From the NCBI GenBank assembly GCA_016712985.1, contig JADJQA010000004.1, positions 105,456-169,455 on the forward strand: a stretch of 64,000 nt of DNA, in the 5' to 3' direction. This DNA comes from Sulfuritalea sp. GTDB taxonomy: Bacteria; Pseudomonadota; Gammaproteobacteria; Burkholderiales; Rhodocyclaceae. Shown piece after piece: positions 37,159-46,050 of this stretch. The notes under the pieces were generated by a model. That model saw only the letters and a program-made list of their open reading frames with translations, made no database searches and was not told the origin of the DNA. A program made the translations under genes and the position numbers. Each line of letters starts with the position of its first letter. Position 1 is the first letter of the stretch.

Positions 37159-39096
37159 ATGAACCACCTTGACCTTCCCGCCCTCACGCGGGCTGCCGGC
37201 ACTGTTCGCCTGCCCGGCTCGAAAAGCATTTCCAACCGCATGCTGCTGCTCGCGGCGCTGGCGGAAGGCACTACCGAAATTCGTGACCTGCTGGATTCCG
37301 ATGACACGCGCGTGATGCTGGCGGCACTGGAGAGAGTCGGCGTTGGCGTCACGGCGCTGGGAGCCAATACGTGGCGCATCGACGGCTGCGCCGGCGTTTT
37401 TCCGATCAAGGACGCCGACCTCTTCATGGGCAATGCCGGCACGGCTATCCGGCCGCTGACTGCCGCTTTGACTCTGTCAGGCGGAAACTACAGACTCTCC
37501 GGCGTGCCGCGCATGCATGAGCGGCCCATCGGCGATCTGGTCGACGGTTTGCTGCAGATCGGCGCCGATGTTCGCTACACGGGGCAGTCCGGCTTCCCGC
37601 CGCTGGCCATCCATCCGGCCAACGTGAAACTCGCGGGGCCGATTCGGCTGCGCGGCGATGTGTCCTCGCAGTTCCTCACGGCGCTGCTGATGGCTTTGCC
37701 TCTGACGGGAGCCGAGGCGGTGATCGAGATGACGACCGAACTCATCTCGAAGCCCTACGTCGAGATCACATTGAATCTGATGGCGCATTTCGGTGTGGAA
37801 GTGCGACGTCAGGAGTGGCAGCGCTTCACGATTCCCGTGGGACAGCGCTATCGCAGTCCCGGTGTGCTGCATGTCGAGGGCGATGCCTCGGCGGCCTCGT
37901 ATTTCCTCGCGGCCGGCGCAATCGGCGGCGGCCCCGTGCGGGTCGAAGGTGTCGGTCGGAACAGCATTCAGGGTGATGCGCGCTTCGCCGATGCGTTGGA
38001 AGCGATGGGCGCTCGCATTGAATGGGGGGAGCAGTTTATTGAGGCGCGGGCGCCGGTGTCCGGCCAACTCAAGGCCTTTGACGTCGATCTCAACCATATT
38101 CCCGATGCCGCAATGACCTTGGCAGTCGTGGCATTGTTTGCCGACGGCCGCTGCGTCCTGCGCAACATCGCGTCATGGCGCGTCAAGGAAACCGACCGTA
38201 TCGCGGCCATGGCAACCGAACTGCGGAAACTTGGCGCGACGGTGGAGGAGGGTGCGGACTTTCTCGCTGTATCGCCGCCACCCGCTCTTGCGCCGGGAGT
38301 CGCCATCGACACCTATGACGACCACCGCATTGCCATGTGCTTTTCACTGGCGGCGCTGGGCGGCGTGCCGGTCACCATCAACGACCCCGCCTGCGTCAGC
38401 AAGACCTTCCCCGATTACTTCGATACCCTGGCCGAAATCACCGCGCCGGTGATCGCCATAGACGGCCCCTCCGCTTCGGGCAAGGGCACCGTGGCGGAGC
38501 GGGTCGCGACGACCCTGGGGTACCACTATCTGGACAGTGGGTCGCTGTATCGGCTGACCGCGCTGGCAGCGATAAAGGCCTCCGTCGCGCTGGATAACGA
38601 GGCAGGTGTGGCGGCGCTGGCGGCGAGCCTGCCCGCGACTTTCGCGGGTGGCCGCGTCCTGCTGACCGATGAGGACGTAACGGACGCCATTCGCAGTGAA
38701 GAAGTCTCCGCCGGCGCCTCGAAAGTGGCCGCGCTGCCGGCAGTACGCGCTGCGCTGTTGGCCCGGCAGCGCGCCTATCGTCGCTTCCCCGGACTGGTGG
38801 CGGACGGACGCGATATGGGTTCAGTGGTCTTCCCCGCGGCGGTGGCCAAGGTGTTCCTCACGGCCTCGGCCGAGGCGCGTGCAGAAAGACGCTATAAACA
38901 GTTGATGGCAAAGGGGATGCCTGCTAACATGCACGCCCTTTTAAAGGATTTGCAGGAACGTGACGCGCGCGACGCCCAACGTACCGTGGCGCCCCTCTTG
39001 CATTGCGGCGATGCGGATTTGGTGGATACCACCCGGCTCGACATCGAGGCAGCAGTGGTCGCCGTGATGACCATCGTCAAGCGTCAGCCGCCGTGA
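37159..39096 (+). CDS. aroA-cmk: Fused 3-phosphoshikimate 1-carboxyvinyltransferase / cytidylate kinase
   Basis: 645 residues in one frame. Residues 1-428 are EPSP synthase: LPGSKSISNRMLLLAALAEG, LFMGNAGTAIRPL, RMHERPIGDLVDGL and the final SKTFPDYFDTLAEI. Residues 430-645 are Cmk: P-loop VIAIDGPSASGKGTVAERVA, DSGSLYRLTAL and DGRDMGSVVFP. The first makes EPSP for chorismate, the second phosphorylates CMP. There is no linker; the kinase begins where the synthase normally stops. In relatives these are often separate adjacent genes, and fused forms are annotated in some betaproteobacteria. A lost stop through sequence error cannot be excluded. Confidence 0.93.
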   Translation: MNHLDLPALTRAAGTVRLPGSKSISNRMLLLAALAEGTTEIRDLLDSDDTRVMLAALERVGVGVTALGANTWRIDGCAGVFPIKDADLFMGNAGTAIRPLTAALTLSGGNYRLSGVPRMHERPIGDLVDGLLQIGADVRYTGQSGFPPLAIHPANVKLAGPIRLRGDVSSQFLTALLMALPLTGAEAVIEMTTELISKPYVEITLNLMAHFGVEVRRQEWQRFTIPVGQRYRSPGVLHVEGDASAASYFLAAGAIGGGPVRVEGVGRNSIQGDARFADALEAMGARIEWGEQFIEARAPVSGQLKAFDVDLNHIPDAAMTLAVVALFADGRCVLRNIASWRVKETDRIAAMATELRKLGATVEEGADFLAVSPPPALAPGVAIDTYDDHRIAMCFSLAALGGVPVTINDPACVSKTFPDYFDTLAEITAPVIAIDGPSASGKGTVAERVATTLGYHYLDSGSLYRLTALAAIKASVALDNEAGVAALAASLPATFAGGRVLLTDEDVTDAIRSEEVSAGASKVAALPAVRAALLARQRAYRRFPGLVADGRDMGSVVFPAAVAKVFLTASAEARAERRYKQLMAKGMPANMHALLKDLQERDARDAQRTVAPLLHCGDADLVDTTRLDIEAAVVAVMTIVKRQPP

Positions 39097-39244
39097 TCCC
39101 GGTTTCAGGCAAGTTTCAAGGAAATGTCATACAGAGTCATGCGTCGAAGTAGCAACAAGGTATCACGGTGGCCGCCCGGCCTCCGCGGTGAATTGCAACC
39201 AACCCGTCACCCCGGTGACAAACATCCGTAAGGTCCCCAACTCA

Positions 39245-40963
39245 ATGTCTACTGCTGCTATTGCCGAGCGTACTATCGAAGATTCGCCCATGGAGAGCTT
39301 TGCCGCCCTGTTCGAGGAAAGCCTCCAGCGCCAGGAAATGCGTGCCGGCGAAGTCATCACGGCCGAAGTCGTCCGCATCGACCAGAACTTCGTGGTCGTC
39401 AACGCGGGCCTCAAGTCCGAAAGCATGATCCCCGCCGAAGAATTCCACAACGAACGTGGCGAACTCGAAGCCAAGCCGGGCGATTTCGTCCTGGTGGCGA
39501 TCGAGATGCTCGAAGACGGTTACGGCGCAACGCGCCTCTCGCGTGAAAAAGCCAAGCGCATCGCCGCCTGGAACGACCTCGACAAGGCCCTGACCGACAG
39601 CGCCCTGGTCACGGGCCTGATCACCGGCAAGGTCAAGGGCGGCCTGACCGTCATGGTCAATGGCATTCGCGCCTTCCTCCCGGGTTCGCTGGTCGATACC
39701 CGTCCGGTCAAGGACACGACGCCGTTTGAAGGCAAGGAATACGAATTCAAGGTCATCAAGCTCGACCGCAAGCGTAACAACGTGGTGGTCTCGCGTCGCG
39801 CCGTGCTGGAGGCCAGCATGGGCGAGGATCGCCAGAAGCTGCTGGAAAACCTCCAGGAAGGCACCGTCGTCAAGGGTATCGTCAAGAACATCACCGACTA
39901 CGGCGCGTTTGTCGATCTCGGTGGCATCGACGGCCTGCTGCACATTACTGATCTGGCATGGCGCCGCGTGCGCCATCCGTCGGAAGTGCTCAACGTCGGT
40001 GATGAAGTCACCGCCAAGGTGCTCAAGTTCGATCAGGAAAAAAACCGCGTTTCGCTGGGCATGAAGCAACTGGGCGAAGATCCCTGGGTGGGAATCTCGC
40101 GTCGCTACCCTTCTGGCACGCGCCTGTTCGGCAAGGTCACCAACCTCACTGACTACGGCTCCTTCGTCGAGATCGAGCAGGGCATCGAAGGCCTGGTGCA
40201 CGTCTCCGAAATGGACTGGACCAACAAGAACATTCATCCGACCAAGGTTGTTCAACTCGGAGACGAAGTCGAGGTGATGATTCTCGAAATCGACGAAGAC
40301 CGGCGCCGGATTTCGCTCGGCATGAAGCAGTGCATGGCGAATCCGTGGGACGATTTCGCGATGAACCACAAGAAGGGCGACAAGGTTCGCGGCGCCATCA
40401 AGTCGATCACCGACTTCGGCATCTTCATAGGCCTGCCTGGCGGCATCGATGGCCTGGTGCATTTGTCCGATCTGTCATGGACCGCCACCGGCGAAGAGGC
40501 CAAGCAGAACTTCAAGAAGGGCGATGAAGTCGAGGCCGTGGTGCTTTCCATCGATGTCGACAAGGAGCGCATTTCACTCGGCGTCAAGCAACTCGACGGC
40601 GATCCTTTCACCAGCTTCGTCGCCACTCACGACAAGAACAGCCTGGTTTCCGGCAAGGTCACCAGCGTTGATCAGCGGGGAGCGGCGGTTGATCTGGGTT
40701 CCGAAGTGGAAGGTTACCTGCGCGTCTCCGAGTTTTCGCGCGAGCGAATCGAAGATCTGACCCAGCATCTGAAGCCGGGTGACGTGATCGAGACCATGAT
40801 TGTCAACGTCGATCGCAAGACGCGTTCGATCAACCTCTCGATCAAGGCCAAGGATCATGTCGAGCAGAGCCAGGCGATGCAGAAGCTGGCTTCCGAAAGC
40901 GCGGCCAGCAGCGGCACGACCAACCTGGGCGCGCTGCTCAAGGCCAAGCTCAACCAGCAGTGA
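39245..40963 (+). CDS. rpsA: 30S ribosomal protein S1
   Basis: 572 residues from ATG 39245. Six S1/OB-fold RNA-binding repeats are seen, with the repeated pattern GxVxxxxxxGxFVDL...GLLH/VHxSDL: VVKGIVKNITDYGAFVDLGG, LFGKVTNLTDYGSFVEIEQG and VRGAIKSITDFGIFIGLPGG are the clearest. S1 binds mRNA on the small subunit and allows initiation at weak ribosome-binding sites. Preceded by cmk and followed by ihfB, the conserved proteobacterial order. The 148-base leader (39097-39244) is likely to carry the autoregulatory region. Confidence 0.98.
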   Translation: MSTAAIAERTIEDSPMESFAALFEESLQRQEMRAGEVITAEVVRIDQNFVVVNAGLKSESMIPAEEFHNERGELEAKPGDFVLVAIEMLEDGYGATRLSREKAKRIAAWNDLDKALTDSALVTGLITGKVKGGLTVMVNGIRAFLPGSLVDTRPVKDTTPFEGKEYEFKVIKLDRKRNNVVVSRRAVLEASMGEDRQKLLENLQEGTVVKGIVKNITDYGAFVDLGGIDGLLHITDLAWRRVRHPSEVLNVGDEVTAKVLKFDQEKNRVSLGMKQLGEDPWVGISRRYPSGTRLFGKVTNLTDYGSFVEIEQGIEGLVHVSEMDWTNKNIHPTKVVQLGDEVEVMILEIDEDRRRISLGMKQCMANPWDDFAMNHKKGDKVRGAIKSITDFGIFIGLPGGIDGLVHLSDLSWTATGEEAKQNFKKGDEVEAVVLSIDVDKERISLGVKQLDGDPFTSFVATHDKNSLVSGKVTSVDQRGAAVDLGSEVEGYLRVSEFSRERIEDLTQHLKPGDVIETMIVNVDRKTRSINLSIKAKDHVEQSQAMQKLASESAASSGTTNLGALLKAKLNQQ

Positions 40964-40976
40964 CACGTCTCTACCC

Positions 40977-41261
40977 ATGACCAAATCGGAGCTCATCGAC
41001 CGGCTGGCGGAGCGTTTCCCCCAGCTCGTGGCGAAGGATGCCGACTATGCCGTCAAGATGATTCTGGATGCCCTCACCGCGGCACTGGTCCGCAGTGATC
41101 GCATCGAGATTCGCGGCTTCGGCAGTTTTGCGCTGAACTACCGGCCACCGCGTGTCGGTCGCAATCCGAAGTCGGGAGACAAGGTCCAGGTGCCGGAAAA
41201 GTATGTGCCGCATTTCAAGGCCGGCAAGGAACTGCGGGAACGGGTCGATTACCGGCCATGA
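40977..41261 (+). CDS. ihfB: Integration host factor subunit beta
   Basis: 94 residues from ATG 40977, 13 bases after rpsA. HU/IHF fold with the DNA-inserting arm IEIRGFGSFALNYRPPRVGR and NPKSGDKVQVP. With IhfA it bends DNA at promoters, origins and recombination sites. The rpsA-ihfB order is conserved in proteobacteria. A hairpin 26 bases past the stop probably ends the transcript. Confidence 0.97.
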   Translation: MTKSELIDRLAERFPQLVAKDADYAVKMILDALTAALVRSDRIEIRGFGSFALNYRPPRVGRNPKSGDKVQVPEKYVPHFKAGKELRERVDYRP

Positions 41262-41286
41262 GTCGCGCTGTTGCAGCTTGCAGCAC

Positions 41287-41318
41287 GGCGGCACCCGTTT
41301 CGGGCGCCGCCATTTAAT
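41287..41318 (+). terminator. Probable terminator after ihfB
   Basis: GGCGGCACCCG at 41287-41297 pairs with CGGGCGCCGCC at 41301-41311, with one A-C mismatch and a TTT loop. ATTTAATT follows. The stem is strong but the T-tract is weak. Confidence 0.5.
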
Positions 41319-41321
41319 TGC

Positions 41322-41344
41322 GCGGCCGCTGTGCTTAACACCGA
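41322..41344 (-). repeat. Intergenic repeat, copy A
   Basis: Read on the minus strand, the core TCGGTGTTAAGCACAGCGGC plus CG matches copy B at 42902-42923 with two differences in 22. Weaker similarity (GAAxTTTCAG) extends another 40 bases. The two copies lie in opposite orientation and flank lapA-lapB, consistent with a small dispersed repeat family. Confidence 0.5.
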
Positions 41345-41408
41345 CAAAGCTGGTGCTGGCCGGCACTGAAATTCCGCTTCGCTCCATTTTTCGCCGCCAC
41401 CAACCTGC

Positions 41409-41645
41409 ATGAATACTCTGCTGCGCATTTCTGTCTGGCTGTTGCGCATCGCGGTCTTCGTCGGGCTGTTCGGGCTGGCGATCAAGAACAGCGGTCCGAT
41501 GGAATTGCGCTTCTTTCTGGACCGTACCTGGACGGCGCCGGTCTCGGTAGTGGTCCTCGCGGTGTTTGTGATTGGCGTCGCGGTCGGCCTGACGGCGACC
41601 CTGTCCCCGCGCCGCCGGCGCTATACGAATCGCGAGCCGCTGTAG
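41409..41645 (+). CDS. lapA: Lipopolysaccharide assembly protein A (DUF1049)
   Basis: 78 residues with two membrane helices (LLRIAVFVGLFGLAIKNSGP and VSVVVLAVFVIGVAVGLTAT) and a basic C-terminus, the standard LapA layout. It works with LapB to balance LPS synthesis through LpxC turnover. Followed four bases later by lapB. Confidence 0.9.
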   Translation: MNTLLRISVWLLRIAVFVGLFGLAIKNSGPMELRFFLDRTWTAPVSVVVLAVFVIGVAVGLTATLSPRRRRYTNREPL

Positions 41646-41649
41646 CGCA

Positions 41650-42825
41650 ATGGAAATCGAACTTTGGTGGCTGCTGGTCCTGCCGGCGTTTTTCGGCCTT
41701 GGCTGGGTCGCCGCCCGTATCGATATCAGGCATCTGCTGAAGGAGTCGCGGGCCTTGCCGCGTTCCTATTTCAAGGGCCTGAATTTTCTTCTCAACGAAC
41801 AGCCCGATCAGGCCATTGAAGCCTTTATCGAGGCGGCGCGCGTCGATCCGGAAACCCTGGAACTGCATTTTGCGCTGGGCAATCTGTTTCGCCGCCGCGG
41901 CGAGACCGACCGGGCTATCCGCGTGCATCAGAACCTCATCGAGCGTGATGGCTTGTCGTCCGTCCAGCGTTTGCACGCTCTGTCTGAACTCGGTCAGGAT
42001 TACCTCAAGGCCGGCTTGCTCGATCGCGCCGAGGATATATTCGTCAAGCTGCGCGGTACCGATCGCGACGAGGAGGCGCTTCAGAGCCTGCTGGAAATCT
42101 ACCAGCAGGAAAAGGATTGGGGCAAGGCCATAGCCATTGCCGAAGCCATGCCGAACCATTCCGATCACCTCTGGCAGAAGGCGATCGCCGAGTTTCGTTG
42201 CGAACTGGCGGCCAATGAAATGCTTCACGACCGCCACGACGAAGCCAGTCGCCTGCTGAACGAAGCACTGGCCGCCAATCGGAAGTGTGTCCGCGCGACC
42301 TTGCTGCAAGGCGATCTGGCGGTCAAGGTCGGCGCCAGCGAGGAGGCGATTGCTCACTGGAAGCGTATCGAGCAGCAAGACCCCGTGTATCTCGCGCTGG
42401 CGGCGGAAAAGCTGATGGTGGCGCATATCCAGTTGGCAAAGATGGAGCAGGGCATCCAGTTGTTGCGCGGCTGGCTGGAGCGTCATCCATCGCTTGACCT
42501 GCTCGACGCGGTGTTTCGCGCCGAACTCGAGAACGATGGCGCGGAAGCGGCCTACGCTCTGGTGCGCGACGAGTTGCGCCGCAACCCGACCTTGCTCGGG
42601 CTCGACAAGTTGCTCGAAGCGCAGATTCTGGTGGTTCCTCCCGAACGCCGCCCCGATCTGGAACTGATCAAGAACCTGATTCACAATCACACTCGTCGTG
42701 TCGCTCGCTATCGCTGCGACGCCTGCGGTTTCAAGGCGCGGCAGTTCTACTGGCGTTGCCCCGGCTGCGGTGGCTGGGAAACCTATCCGCCCAAGCGCAC
42801 CGAGGAATTCGACATTGCGCCATAA
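41650..42825 (+). CDS. lapB: Lipopolysaccharide assembly protein B
   Basis: 391 residues. N-terminal membrane anchor (LWWLLVLPAFFGLGWVAARI), a run of tetratricopeptide repeats from about residue 40 to 340 (LNEQPDQAIEAFIEAARVDP, HFALGNLFRRRGETDRAIRV), and a C-terminal rubredoxin-like zinc knuckle CDACGF...CPGCGGW. It directs LpxC to FtsH and so controls lipid A output at the inner membrane. Context lapA-lapB-rfaE-hldD groups LPS genes. Confidence 0.95.
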   Translation: MEIELWWLLVLPAFFGLGWVAARIDIRHLLKESRALPRSYFKGLNFLLNEQPDQAIEAFIEAARVDPETLELHFALGNLFRRRGETDRAIRVHQNLIERDGLSSVQRLHALSELGQDYLKAGLLDRAEDIFVKLRGTDRDEEALQSLLEIYQQEKDWGKAIAIAEAMPNHSDHLWQKAIAEFRCELAANEMLHDRHDEASRLLNEALAANRKCVRATLLQGDLAVKVGASEEAIAHWKRIEQQDPVYLALAAEKLMVAHIQLAKMEQGIQLLRGWLERHPSLDLLDAVFRAELENDGAEAAYALVRDELRRNPTLLGLDKLLEAQILVVPPERRPDLELIKNLIHNHTRRVARYRCDACGFKARQFYWRCPGCGGWETYPPKRTEEFDIAP

Positions 42826-42901
42826 CTTTCATTGTTACTCGCCACCCTTAGTGATGAAACACGCGAAAACGAAGTTTCAGCGGAGGCTAACGTTGGCATC
42901 A

Positions 42902-42923
42902 TCGGCGTTAAGCGCAGCGGCCG
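42902..42923 (+). repeat. Intergenic repeat, copy B
   Basis: TCGGCGTTAAGCGCAGCGGC plus CG lies in the 183-base gap between lapB and rfaE1. It is an inverted, slightly diverged copy of 41322-41344. Confidence 0.5.
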
Positions 42924-43008
42924 TAGCGAAAGGCGGCATAAAGGCCCACCCCTCCCATCCGCTCGCCGGCTCACGGCAGGCATTGCACAGCCAGCCGGCT
43001 GCGGCAGC

Positions 43009-43938
43009 ATGATTCCCGATACCTCAGCCACCAGCATCCTGGTGGTCGGCGACGTGATGCTTGACCGCTACTGGTTCGGCGAGGTCTCACGGATTTCGCC
43101 GGAAGCGCCGGTGCCCGTGGTAAAGGTCGAGCGGACCGAGGAACGTCCGGGCGGCGCTGCCAATGTTGCACGCAACTGCGCGGCGCTCGGCGCGCGGGTG
43201 ACGCTGCTTTCGGTGGTTGGCGCCGATGAGGCAGGGCATGCCCTGGCGCGCCTGCTGAACGATTCCGGCATTCAGTGCAGCCTGCATGAGGATGCAAAGC
43301 TCAGCACCACCGTCAAGCTGCGCGTGATCGGCCGACAACAGCAACTGCTGCGCATCGATTTCGAGCATGCGCCGGACCATGAAGTGCTGCAAGCCAAGCT
43401 GGCGGATTTTGAAGCACGCCTGGCCGCCTGCGATGTCGTGATCCTCTCCGATTACGGCAAGGGTGGCCTCGCCCACATCACGGAAATGATTGTGCTGGCC
43501 CGCGCGGTCGGCAAGCCGGTACTTGTCGATCCCAAGGGTGAAGACTACGTCCGTTACTCCGGAGCGACGTTGCTCACGCCGAACCGTTCCGAGCTGCGCG
43601 AAGTGGTCGGCGGCTGGAAGGACGAAGACGAACTCGCGCGCAAGGCCAACCGTCTGCGCGACGAATTGCGCCTGGGGGCATTGCTGGTGACCCGCAGCGA
43701 GGAAGGCATGACGCTGTTCTCGGACGGAGGCGTGGCGCACGAGCCGGCAGTGGCGCGCGAGGTTTATGATGTCAGTGGTGCAGGTGACACGGTCATTGCA
43801 ACGCTGGCGGTGATGCTGGGCAGCGGCTTGTCCTTGCCGCAGGCCATGCGTCAGGCCAATCTCGCGGCAGGCATTGTGGTCGGAAAGCTGGGTACGGCAA
43901 CGTGCAGTCTTGAGGAACTGAAGACTGCACGTGCATAG
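43009..43938 (+). CDS. rfaE1: D-glycero-beta-D-manno-heptose-7-phosphate kinase
   Basis: 309 residues from ATG 43009; the frame is open further up but that part is intergenic repeat. PfkB/ribokinase fold: VVGDVMLDRYWFGEVSRISP, ERPGGAANVARNCAALGARV and the catalytic DVSGAGDTVIATLAV. It phosphorylates heptose-7-phosphate at C1 in ADP-heptose synthesis for the LPS inner core. Only the kinase domain is present; the adenylyltransferase domain (RfaE2) is a separate gene elsewhere, as common in betaproteobacteria. Confidence 0.93.
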   Translation: MIPDTSATSILVVGDVMLDRYWFGEVSRISPEAPVPVVKVERTEERPGGAANVARNCAALGARVTLLSVVGADEAGHALARLLNDSGIQCSLHEDAKLSTTVKLRVIGRQQQLLRIDFEHAPDHEVLQAKLADFEARLAACDVVILSDYGKGGLAHITEMIVLARAVGKPVLVDPKGEDYVRYSGATLLTPNRSELREVVGGWKDEDELARKANRLRDELRLGALLVTRSEEGMTLFSDGGVAHEPAVAREVYDVSGAGDTVIATLAVMLGSGLSLPQAMRQANLAAGIVVGKLGTATCSLEELKTARA

Positions 43939-44099
43939 CGTAGCCACCCCCCAGCCCCTGCGCCACGGCTGGCTTTGCATGGCCAGCCCGCTACGGCAGC
44001 GCGGAGCGGTGCTCCGCGACACCTTGCCTTCGCCCCGCGAAAGGGTGAGGGGTGCTCGCGGGCCTGGCCCGCTCGAAGCGAAACTGTAGTGGAGGAGAC

Positions 44100-45099
44100 A
44101 TGTACTACGTAGTCACCGGCGCCTGCGGGTTCATCGGCGCAAACCTGGTCAAGGCGCTCAACGAGCGTGGCGTTTCCAACATCATCGCGGTTGACAACCT
44201 GACGCGTGCGGACAAGTTTCTCAACCTCACCGATTGCGAGATTGCGGACTACCTGGATAAAGGCGAGTTTCTCGAACTGGTGGAGAACGGCCAGCTCGAG
44301 GGCGGCGTCTAGGCGATTCCTGCACCAGGGCGCCTGCTCCGACACCATGGAAACCGACGGCCGCTACATGATGGCCAACAATTACCGTTTCTCGCTGGCG
44401 CTGCTGGATTTCTGCGCCGAGCAGGAGATTCCGCTGCTGTATGCCTCGTCGGCTTCGGTCTATGGCGGCGGAGGCGTGTTCCGCGAAGACCGCCAGTTCG
44501 AAGCTCCACTCAACATTTACGGCTACTCGAAGTTCCTGTTCGACCAGGTGGTGCGCCGTCGCATCGGGCCGGATGCGACAAGCGCCGACGCCCAGGTGGC
44601 GGGCTTCCGCTATTTCAACGTTTACGGTCCGCGCGAGCAGCACAAAGGGCGCATGGCCTCGGTCGCCTTTCATCATTTCAACCAGTACCAGGCTTCCGGC
44701 AAGGTCCGGTTGTTCGCGGGCCACGGCGGCTATGACAATGGCGAGCAGCGGCGCGACTTCGTGTATGTCGGGGATGTGGTGAAGGTCAACATGGCTTTTC
44801 TCGAAAGCCGAACATCCGGTATCTACAATCTTGGCACCGGGCGCGCCCAGAGCTTCAACGAGCTCGCCGCCGCCACGGTGAATGCCTGCCGCGCGCTGGA
44901 GGGCAAGCCAGCCCAATCGGTGGCCGAACTCGTGGGCCAGGGCATCATCGAATACATTCCTTTTCCGGATGCCTTGAAGGGCAAGTACCAGAGCTTTACC
45001 GAGGCCGATCTTTCGCAATTGCGCGGCGTCGGCTACCGGAGTGCGTTCGCCAGCGTGGAAGAAGGCGTGACCGAGTACGTGAAATGGCTTGCGCAATGA
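44100..45099 (+). CDS. hldD: ADP-L-glycero-D-manno-heptose 6-epimerase (stop codon and frameshift)
   Basis: SDR epimerase starting at ATG 44100 behind GGAGGAGAC. NADP fold YYVVTGACGFIGANLVKALN, then HQGACSDTMETDGRYMM, catalytic YGYSKFLFDQ and FRYFNVYGPREQHKG match HldD. The frame is broken after GQLEGGV. TAG at 44310-44312 stands where a GAG codon (VEA) is expected, and one surplus base follows at about 44316-44320 before FLHQGACSD. Two adjacent faults make this either a true pseudogene or a poor-quality patch. It completes ADP-heptose synthesis with rfaE1. Confidence 0.9.
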
Positions 45100-45124
45100 A
45101 GGCGGAATCAGGAAGCCGAGGCGC

Positions 45125-46030
45125 TTGAGGAACTGGAAGACACTCGAAGACTTCGTCGGCAACACGCCACTGGTGCGGTTCCAACGCATTCCAGGGGCCG
45201 AAAACGCCCGGCGCAACAACGTCATCCTCGGCAAGCTGGAAGGCAACAATCCGGCCGGTTCCGTCAAGGACAGGCCAGCCTTGTCGATGATCGCCCACGC
45301 CGAGGCGCGCGGTCGCATCAAACCGGGTGACACGCTGATCGAAGCCACCTCGGGCAACACCGGGATCGCGCTGGCGATGGCCGCAGCAATCCGCGGCTAC
45401 CGGATGATCCTGATCATGCCGGAGAACCAGAGTGTCGAACGCTGCCAGACCATGCGCGCCTTTGGCGCAGAGCTGGTGTTGATCCCGAAGGCGGGTGGAA
45501 TGGAAGCCGCGCGGGATCTGGCGGAACAAATGGTCGTCAATGGCAAAGGCATAGTTCTGGACCAGTTCGCCAATCCGGACAATCCCTTGGCGCACTATGA
45601 GCGAACCGGACCGGAGATCTGGCGCGACACCGGCGGCCGCATCACGCACTTTGTTTCCAGCATGGGCACCACCGGGACGATCATGGGTTGCTCGCGCTAT
45701 TTCAAGGAACAGGATCCTGCGATTCGCATCATCGGTTGCCAGCCCGAGGAAGGATCGCAGATTCCCGGCATCCGCAAGTGGCCGGAAGCCTATCTGCCGA
45801 GAATCTACGAGGGTTCGCGGGTGGACCAGGTCGAAAACGTGAGCCAGGGACAGGCCGAGGAAATGGCCCGGCGGCTGGCGCGAGAGGAGGGTATTTTCGC
45901 CGGGATTTCGTCGGGCGGCTCGCTGGTAGTGGCCCTGCGCATCGCTGGCCAGGTGGAGAACGCGGTGATCGTCAGCATCGTCTGCGACCGCGGTGATCGC
46001 TATCTTTCCACCGGGGTATTCCCCGCTTGA
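45125..46030 (+). CDS. cysM: Cysteine synthase B
   Basis: 301 residues from TTG 45125 with AGGAAG upstream; a TTG at 45089 is in frame but would give a basic extension not seen in the family. No ATG is available, so a start-region error is possible. PLP enzyme: TLEDFVGNTPLVRFQRIPG, the PLP lysine in GNNPAGSVKDRPALSMI, EATSGNTGIALAMAAAIRGY and SSMGTTGTIMGCSRYFKEQ. The pattern is CysM rather than CysK, so it can use thiosulfate as well as sulfide. Confidence 0.92.
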   Translation: MRNWKTLEDFVGNTPLVRFQRIPGAENARRNNVILGKLEGNNPAGSVKDRPALSMIAHAEARGRIKPGDTLIEATSGNTGIALAMAAAIRGYRMILIMPENQSVERCQTMRAFGAELVLIPKAGGMEAARDLAEQMVVNGKGIVLDQFANPDNPLAHYERTGPEIWRDTGGRITHFVSSMGTTGTIMGCSRYFKEQDPAIRIIGCQPEEGSQIPGIRKWPEAYLPRIYEGSRVDQVENVSQGQAEEMARRLAREEGIFAGISSGGSLVVALRIAGQVENAVIVSIVCDRGDRYLSTGVFPA

Positions 46031-46050
46031 CACAGACCGGTTGCAGCCTC

